Made by a program: the position numbers and the translations under genes
Source of the DNA: Chloroflexota bacterium
Lineage (GTDB): Bacteria; Chloroflexota; Anaerolineae; Promineifilales; Promineifilaceae
Direction: 5' to 3'
DNA length: 64,000 nt
Assembly: GCA_017993775.1 (NCBI GenBank)
Contig: JAGOMA010000007.1
Location: forward strand, 1-64,000
Notes under the pieces: generated by a model
Databases searched by the model: none
What the model saw: only the letters and a program-made list of their open reading frames with translations
What the model was told of the DNA's origin: nothing
In this document: positions 60,319 to 64,000 of the stretch, piece by piece
Layout of the letters: the number at the start of each line of letters is the position of its first letter
How positions within the stretch are numbered: position 1 is the stretch's first letter

Positions 60319-60618
60319 TTAAATAATGGAAGCCACAAATACCAGCGCAATCGCCAAAACGCCAATGGCTTGCCCGGCTAAAGCCATGCCCCACTGCGCC
60401 TCACCGCGCAGCCAACGGCTGGCCAAGGCCACCACAATCAGGCCAATCGCCAGGCCCAAAGGCCACATCGCCAGCGCCGCCAGGAAAGGCAAGCCCGACC
60501 AGAGCCAGTTAAACACGCCGCCCAACAATAACCCGACGAAAACGGCCACGGCCGTTGCCCCACGCCCCGATTCCTTCGTTTCATACAGCGATTGGTTACT
60601 AAATGGTTGAGCAAACAT
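60319..60618 (-). CDS. Small three-helix membrane protein of unknown function
   Basis: 99 residues with three hydrophobic segments (about 23-42, 46-66, 76-98) separated by short loops, one with SRWLRGEAQWG. AGGAGA precedes the ATG and a terminator follows, so this is a real single-gene unit. I do not recognise the family. Confidence 0.7.
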   Translation of the reverse strand: MFAQPFSNQSLYETKESGRGATAVAVFVGLLLGGVFNWLWSGLPFLAALAMWPLGLAIGLIVVALASRWLRGEAQWGMALAGQAIGVLAIALVFVASII

Positions 60619-60788
60619 GGTTCTCTCCTGAAAGTTTGTTTTTGAATTCGGTGTCTATGAAGGAAGTATCGTCGAAAAAGGGCGTTTGTTCTGGTCGCCA
60701 AACGTATGAAACAACGATACCTTTTCTACGTTTTATACGCTGTGTCACACTTTACATTTCAGCGGCAAATTTCCCGCCATTGCGGTAA

Positions 60789-61961
<1,173 letters not shown>

Positions 61962-61965
61962 AGCA

Positions 61966-62979
61966 ATGATCGCTGCAACTTATCAATTGGAATCTTTTAA
62001 TCCTTCCATCACCCTGCGGAATCCGCACACCCAATCTATTCTGGCCAACGGCCTGCGACCTAAAAATGGCGTCGCCTTTCGCCGCCAGCGACTGGACACG
62101 CCCGATGGCGACTTTGTCGATCTGGACTTCGCCGACGTAAACGGCGCAACCTGGGCCGACCTGGGCGACGACGCGCCTATCGTCCTGCTGCTCCACGGCC
62201 TGGAAGGGTCTGCCCGACGCGGCTATGCCCACGAAACCTACCGCCAACTGGCAGCCCGCGGCATACGCGCCGCCGGTCTCAATTTTCGCTCGTGCAGCGG
62301 CGAAATGAACCGCACCGCCCACCTGTACCACGCCGGCGCCACCGGCGATGTGGCTCTGGTGATGGATTGGCTGACCGCCCAATTTCCCACCGCGCCCAAA
62401 GGCATGATCGGCTTTTCGCTGGGCGGCAATGTTTTGCTTAAATATCTCGGCGAGCAAGGCGCCAATCTCACCGGCAGCGTGCAAACGGCCGTGGCCATTT
62501 CCCCACCCTTCGACATAGTCGCCGGCTCCCTGGCCTTCAACCATGGCCCGGGCCGCCTCTACGCCCGCCTCTTTTTGCGCACCCTCAAAGAAAAAACCCG
62601 CGCCCACGCCGCCATCATCGGCGATAAAGTCGATGTGACGCGCGTGCTTAACGCCCAAACCGTCGCCGAATTCGACGACGCGCTGACCGCACCCCTGCAC
62701 GGCTTCCAAAACGCCCACGACTATTACGTCCAATGCGGCTCCGGGCGCTTTTTGCCCGACATTCGCGTGCCTACTCTGCTCATCCGCGCGTTAGACGATC
62801 CCTTTTTTGGCGACGATCTGCCGCTGGTGGCCCAGGCTGACAATCCGTTTCTCGTGCCTGGTTTCATCGCCCACGGCGGCCACGTTGGGTTCCTGGAAAG
62901 CCTGCGCCCGCGCCGCTTTTGGGCCGAGCGTCAGGCCGCTCGTTTTCTGTCCCATCACCTGAAGGATGCCCGATCATGA
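61966..62979 (+). CDS. YheT family alpha/beta hydrolase
   Basis: About 337 residues from the ATG at 61966. An upstream in-frame extension overlaps tgt and is not family-like. The YheT/EMB8 group is marked by the NPHTQSILANGLRP start, LLLHGLEGSARRGYA, the nucleophile in GFSLGGN, and a C-terminal His in AHGGHVGFLE. It should be an esterase or lipid hydrolase. It is second in the tgt operon and overlaps the next gene by ATGA. Confidence 0.9.
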   Translation: MIAATYQLESFNPSITLRNPHTQSILANGLRPKNGVAFRRQRLDTPDGDFVDLDFADVNGATWADLGDDAPIVLLLHGLEGSARRGYAHETYRQLAARGIRAAGLNFRSCSGEMNRTAHLYHAGATGDVALVMDWLTAQFPTAPKGMIGFSLGGNVLLKYLGEQGANLTGSVQTAVAISPPFDIVAGSLAFNHGPGRLYARLFLRTLKEKTRAHAAIIGDKVDVTRVLNAQTVAEFDDALTAPLHGFQNAHDYYVQCGSGRFLPDIRVPTLLIRALDDPFFGDDLPLVAQADNPFLVPGFIAHGGHVGFLESLRPRRFWAERQAARFLSHHLKDARS

Positions 62980-63869
62980 CCCATTCTCTGCCTCCAGCCG
63001 ACTTTTACTGCTCGCAGCTATCCGCTGCACAAGATGAACCTATGGCCGGCACGGCCGTTTCCGCTCCCATTTGGGTTTTGTTGGAATATCGCCAGCCCTG
63101 GCTCGCTCAGGCCACCAACGACAATAGCCTACCCACGGCCGTGCAGGCATGGCTGGCCGCGCAGTTAAGCGCCGTTAACGGCCGTCTGCAATTCATCCGC
63201 CAGATGCCCACGCCAAATGATCTGGCCTGTTTTATCGCCGTGTTAGACGAGCAGCAGCCGCGCCTCTACCGGTTTACGCTGGAAACCTATGAAGAGCTGT
63301 TGGCGCTTTCTCTCGCCGATGTGGTGGCGGATGACGGCCGTTTCGCCGCCAACCTGCACCCCGACCCGCTGTTTCTCGTCTGCACCAATGGCAAACGCGA
63401 CCGCTGCTGCGCCTTGTTTGGTGCGGCGTTATACCGCGAACTGGCCGCCCAGGTCGGCACGGCCGTCTGGCAAACCACCCATCTTGGCGGCCATCGCTTC
63501 GCCCCAACCTTGCTCACGTTTCCCGATGGGGTGAGTTACGGCCGTGTCGCCCCCACCGACGTTCCCAACCTCCTGGCCGCCCAAAACCAGGGCGAACTAC
63601 TGCTCGGCCATCTGCGCGGCCGTCTGATCTACGACGCGCCCACCCAGGCCGCCGACTATTTCTTGCGCCAGCAGATCGGCCAACCACAGCTAACCGCCTT
63701 CCAGCACCTCCAAACCGAACCCACCGCCGAAGGCCAATGGCAAATTCTTTTCCGCGCCGCCAACGGCCAAACCCATACAATTCACCTGCAAACCACTGAT
63801 CCCCAACCCATTTGGGCCTCTTGTGGCGGCCCCCAACCCAAACCAATCCGCTCTTTTATCTTGCGTTAA
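62976..63869 (+). CDS. Apd1/sucrase-ferredoxin-like protein
   Basis: About 297 residues from the ATG at 62976, which overlaps the YheT-like stop. The N-terminal Cys in FYCSQ, the pair in LVCTNGKRDRCCALFG and the HLGGHRFAPTLLTFPDG block (His-x3-His) are the Apd1/Aim32 signature. These proteins have a thioredoxin-like fold and bind a 2Fe-2S cluster through Cys and His. The usual electron partner is unknown. It is the last gene of the tgt operon. Confidence 0.9.
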   Translation: MTHSLPPADFYCSQLSAAQDEPMAGTAVSAPIWVLLEYRQPWLAQATNDNSLPTAVQAWLAAQLSAVNGRLQFIRQMPTPNDLACFIAVLDEQQPRLYRFTLETYEELLALSLADVVADDGRFAANLHPDPLFLVCTNGKRDRCCALFGAALYRELAAQVGTAVWQTTHLGGHRFAPTLLTFPDGVSYGRVAPTDVPNLLAAQNQGELLLGHLRGRLIYDAPTQAADYFLRQQIGQPQLTAFQHLQTEPTAEGQWQILFRAANGQTHTIHLQTTDPQPIWASCGGPQPKPIRSFILR

Positions 63870-63955
63870 CCTCACGCCTCGCCTGCCAAACAGGCATTCA
63901 GGCGCAAAATTCAAGCCCGGAAATCGCCCATTCCCCTTGCCAAATTGCAGACGAA

Positions 63956-63985
63956 ATGTCACATCGATTAGATGACATCTGTCAT
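63956..63985 (+). promoter_or_regulatory. Dyad operator-like site at the right edge
   Basis: ATGACATCTGTCAT (63972-63985) has perfect 6-bp arms around a 2-bp centre, and a further ATGTCA half-site lies at 63956-63961. It may belong to the promoter of a gene beyond the window. Confidence 0.4.
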
Positions 63986-64000
63986 TTTCCTAACCAGACC

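Overview
The window is 64 kb of a GC-rich bacterial chromosome. It most likely comes from a Chloroflexota member of the Anaerolineae type. This is inferred from the gene content: polyphosphate glucokinase, a TrmB-type regulator, DUF4870 and DUF4013 membrane proteins, many lipoproteins with Thr/Pro linkers, and no outer-membrane genes. It also fits the many intergenic hairpins. No 16S or other taxonomic marker is present. The most striking global property is an 8-10 bp palindrome, ACGGCCGT (often AACGGCCGTT), that recurs throughout genes and spacers.

Positions 1-11482 form an accessory island read on the minus strand. Three cassettes carry a nearly identical RHS core of about 320 residues. Each is joined at the same point (DPTGH) to a different C-terminal tip: an M23 cell-wall peptidase, a possible SleB-like hydrolase, and an HELGH metalloprotein. 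Each core begins just after an in-frame stop and abuts copies of a 51-bp repeat that also forms a 1.36-kb tandem array at 5383-6739. Lipoprotein genes alternate with the cassettes and follow two of the tips directly, as immunity genes follow Rhs toxin tips. A DUF433/DUF5615 toxin-antitoxin-like pair sits inside the island and a DUF2442/DUF4160 pair lies at its edge.

Positions 12-32 kb hold ordinary chromosomal genes. On the minus strand are an Atg22-like MFS carrier, a zinc alcohol dehydrogenase, a TauE/SafE permease and asnS. On the plus strand, a TrmB-family regulator with a dyad over its promoter precedes a P1B-4 metal-exporting ATPase. An M16-like/acpS/hydrolase/LmbE gene string follows, then glycerophosphodiesterase, ketopantoate reductase and fmt, membrane proteins, and an ECF sigma/anti-sigma pair followed by a bactofilin-like secreted membrane protein.

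Positions 32-48 kb begin with thrS under a T-box riboswitch and a near-consensus promoter. Next come a sensor kinase, a subtilase whose C-terminus is 13 GYSWSG repeats, a large BatA/vWA membrane protein, and a kinase-like protein that has lost its phospho-acceptor His. The promoter of the last gene has a phased cluster of TTGGGATAA sites. An AlbA_2 ATP-binding regulator, polyphosphate glucokinase, a patatin and a pyrimidine-nucleoside phosphorylase follow.

Positions 48-64 kb contain an amidohydrolase-CYTH fusion, a PstS-like lipoprotein with uppP, an SDR with an overlapping 57-residue Cys-rich small gene, aspartate kinase under a SAM-I riboswitch, a large hybrid histidine kinase, an M28 peptidase lipoprotein, a possibly leaderless tgt, and two further genes overlapping or abutting it. 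I saw no rRNA, tRNA, transposase or CRISPR array.
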